A stretch of 14,106 bases of DNA. Origin: Anaerolineales bacterium (GTDB lineage: Bacteria > Chloroflexota > Anaerolineae > 4572-78 > J111). How positions within the stretch are numbered: the first letter of the stretch is position 1; every line of letters begins with the position of its first letter. Where the stretch lies: positions 1 through 14,106 of the forward strand of contig JAAUSP010000149.1 of assembly GCA_012032575.1 (NCBI GenBank). The letters are read 5' to 3'. Shown piece after piece: positions 13,283 to 14,106 of this stretch. The notes under the pieces were generated by a model. The model was not told where the DNA came from, made no database searches, and saw only the letters and a list, made by a program, of their open reading frames with translations. Made by a program: the position numbers and the translations under genes.

Positions 13283-13552
13283 AGAACACAGCCGCCAGGA
13301 TAGCTTGGGGATGTTCCCTTTGCTTGAACCAGCGTGTTACTTTTTACGTTTTCAATAACTTTTCCTGGCTATGTTGAAGCCTGAATAAAAACTACACGGG
13401 TTAAAGATATTTACCCCAAACTCTAATACTCCTCATCGGAATATCCTTTTATGCAAGCCATATTTGATTGCAACTCTCTCTCAAAGTAAAATATGGCTCT
13501 AAGGTAGCATCAAGCTGCCTAAATCTTCACTAATCGCACAGGAAGGTATTTG
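13283..13552. other. Spacer before the DUF169 gene with a 10-bp inverted repeat
   Basis: No gene is seen in this AT-rich 270-bp stretch. It holds AGCCATATTT (13456-13465) and AAATATGGCT (13489-13498), exact reverse complements 23 nt apart, then a short GGTAGC/GCTGCC stem (13503-13519). Either could be an operator or leader structure of the DUF169 gene. No convincing promoter pair was found. Confidence 0.45.
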
Positions 13553-14106
13553 ATGACTGCACAAAATTGGGGAACTTTAGCGAACGAGCTCACAAAGGCG
13601 TTGGGATTACAACACGCTCCCATTGCCATTACGTTTACCAATGAAGCGCCGGCGCAGGTTGGCCGCTTTGAAGGCGAGGTTCCAGAACCCAGCGCCGATG
13701 GCCGCACCGGTAAGGTATCGGCGGGCTGCGTGTTTTGGATCAAGGGAGAGGATCGAACTTTTGCTACCGTGCCCAGCGATCATTTCAATTGCAGTGTGGG
13801 CAGCGTTACCCACGGCCTCAAAAAATTAGAGGATGTGCTGGGCAATGAGGATGTGCAGAGTATGCTGGAGTGCGAGTGGGTAACGGCGGCAGAAGCGATG
13901 GCTTTGCCGGTCGTCAAAGAAAGCCACAATTATGTCCTGTACGGTCCTCTGGCGGCTGCGCCGGTTGACCCGGATGTGGTGCTGCTGCGGATTAACGGCT
14001 TTCAGGCGATGGTTATCCACGAATGCCTTTGGCGAGCTGGATATTGTGGGCAAACCGCAGTGCCACATCATCCCCATGTCAAAAAGAGCAAAACAGAATT
14101 GCCATA
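13553..14106 (+). CDS. DUF169 family protein, incomplete, two apparent +1 indels
   Basis: ATG 13553, with GGAAGG 6 nt upstream, opens a DUF169 protein, a family of uncharacterised proteins with conserved cysteines. Visible hallmarks are APIAITFTNEAP (22-33), SAGCVFW (Cys59), HFNCSVGS (Cys80), YVLYGPL (127-133) and DPDVVLLRINGFQAMVIH (139-156). After that the family match jumps frame: removing one base in 14021-14024 gives DAFGELDIVGKPQCHIIPM, and removing one more A from the run at 14081-14085 gives KEQNRIAI, the expected continuation with the third conserved Cys. The window ends there, about 40-60 residues short of the usual family end. The frame as written stays open to the edge but is not family-like past residue 156. 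The protein may bind a metal centre, but its function is unknown. Confidence 0.8.
   Translation, partial: MTAQNWGTLANELTKALGLQHAPIAITFTNEAPAQVGRFEGEVPEPSADGRTGKVSAGCVFWIKGEDRTFATVPSDHFNCSVGSVTHGLKKLEDVLGNEDVQSMLECEWVTAAEAMALPVVKESHNYVLYGPLAAAPVDPDVVLLRINGFQAMVIHECLWRAGYCGQTAVPHHPHVKKSKTELP

Overview
The window looks like a piece of a Chloroflexota genome (Anaerolineae or a related class). This is inferred from gene content and style, not from a marker gene. The pointers are a moderately high GC content with AT-rich spacers; a substrate-binding lipoprotein with a long Ala/Pro/Glu-rich linker after its lipobox; an LPXTG-type C-terminus, which implies a Gram-positive-like (monoderm) surface; and several long inverted repeats built from short reiterated words in the spacers. 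No rRNA, tRNA, CRISPR array, integrase or transposase was seen.

Layout, left to right: (1) The 3' end of a 4-alpha-glucanotransferase gene (malQ), with one apparent frameshift. (2) A GNAT acetyltransferase. (3) A five-gene ABC importer operon of the nickel/opine/peptide type: family-5 binding lipoprotein, two permeases and two ATPases. It has a clear sigma-70 promoter, 4-8 nt gene overlaps, and an apparent frameshift near the start of the first ATPase. (4) A spacer with an antisense remnant resembling an RND efflux C-terminus. (5) An exported, wall-anchored protein made of two truncated-haemoglobin domains. (6) An intrinsic terminator sitting almost on top of the ribosome-binding site of hemA (glutamyl-tRNA reductase). 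(7) On the minus strand, a two-gene unit with a small anti-sigma-like protein and a small membrane protein. (8) A LarC1-type nickel-insertion protein without the LarC2 domain. (9) A cobalamin riboswitch with an intrinsic terminator and an AT-rich hairpin insertion in its variable arm, followed by an unrecognised gene and by cbiM-cbiN (cobalt ECF transporter). (10) A DUF169 gene running off the window, with two apparent +1 indels near its end.

A loose theme runs through the right two thirds: tetrapyrroles and their metals. It covers haem-binding globins, the first step of tetrapyrrole synthesis, nickel cofactor assembly, B12-controlled cobalt uptake and possibly nickel import. The strongest leads are the surface-anchored tandem globin, a 17-nt near-palindromic element shared by the globin leader and the minus-strand promoter, the repeat inserted inside the riboswitch, and the unknown gene placed first under B12 control. 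Four separate single-base frame disruptions raise the question of indel errors in the assembly versus true gene decay.
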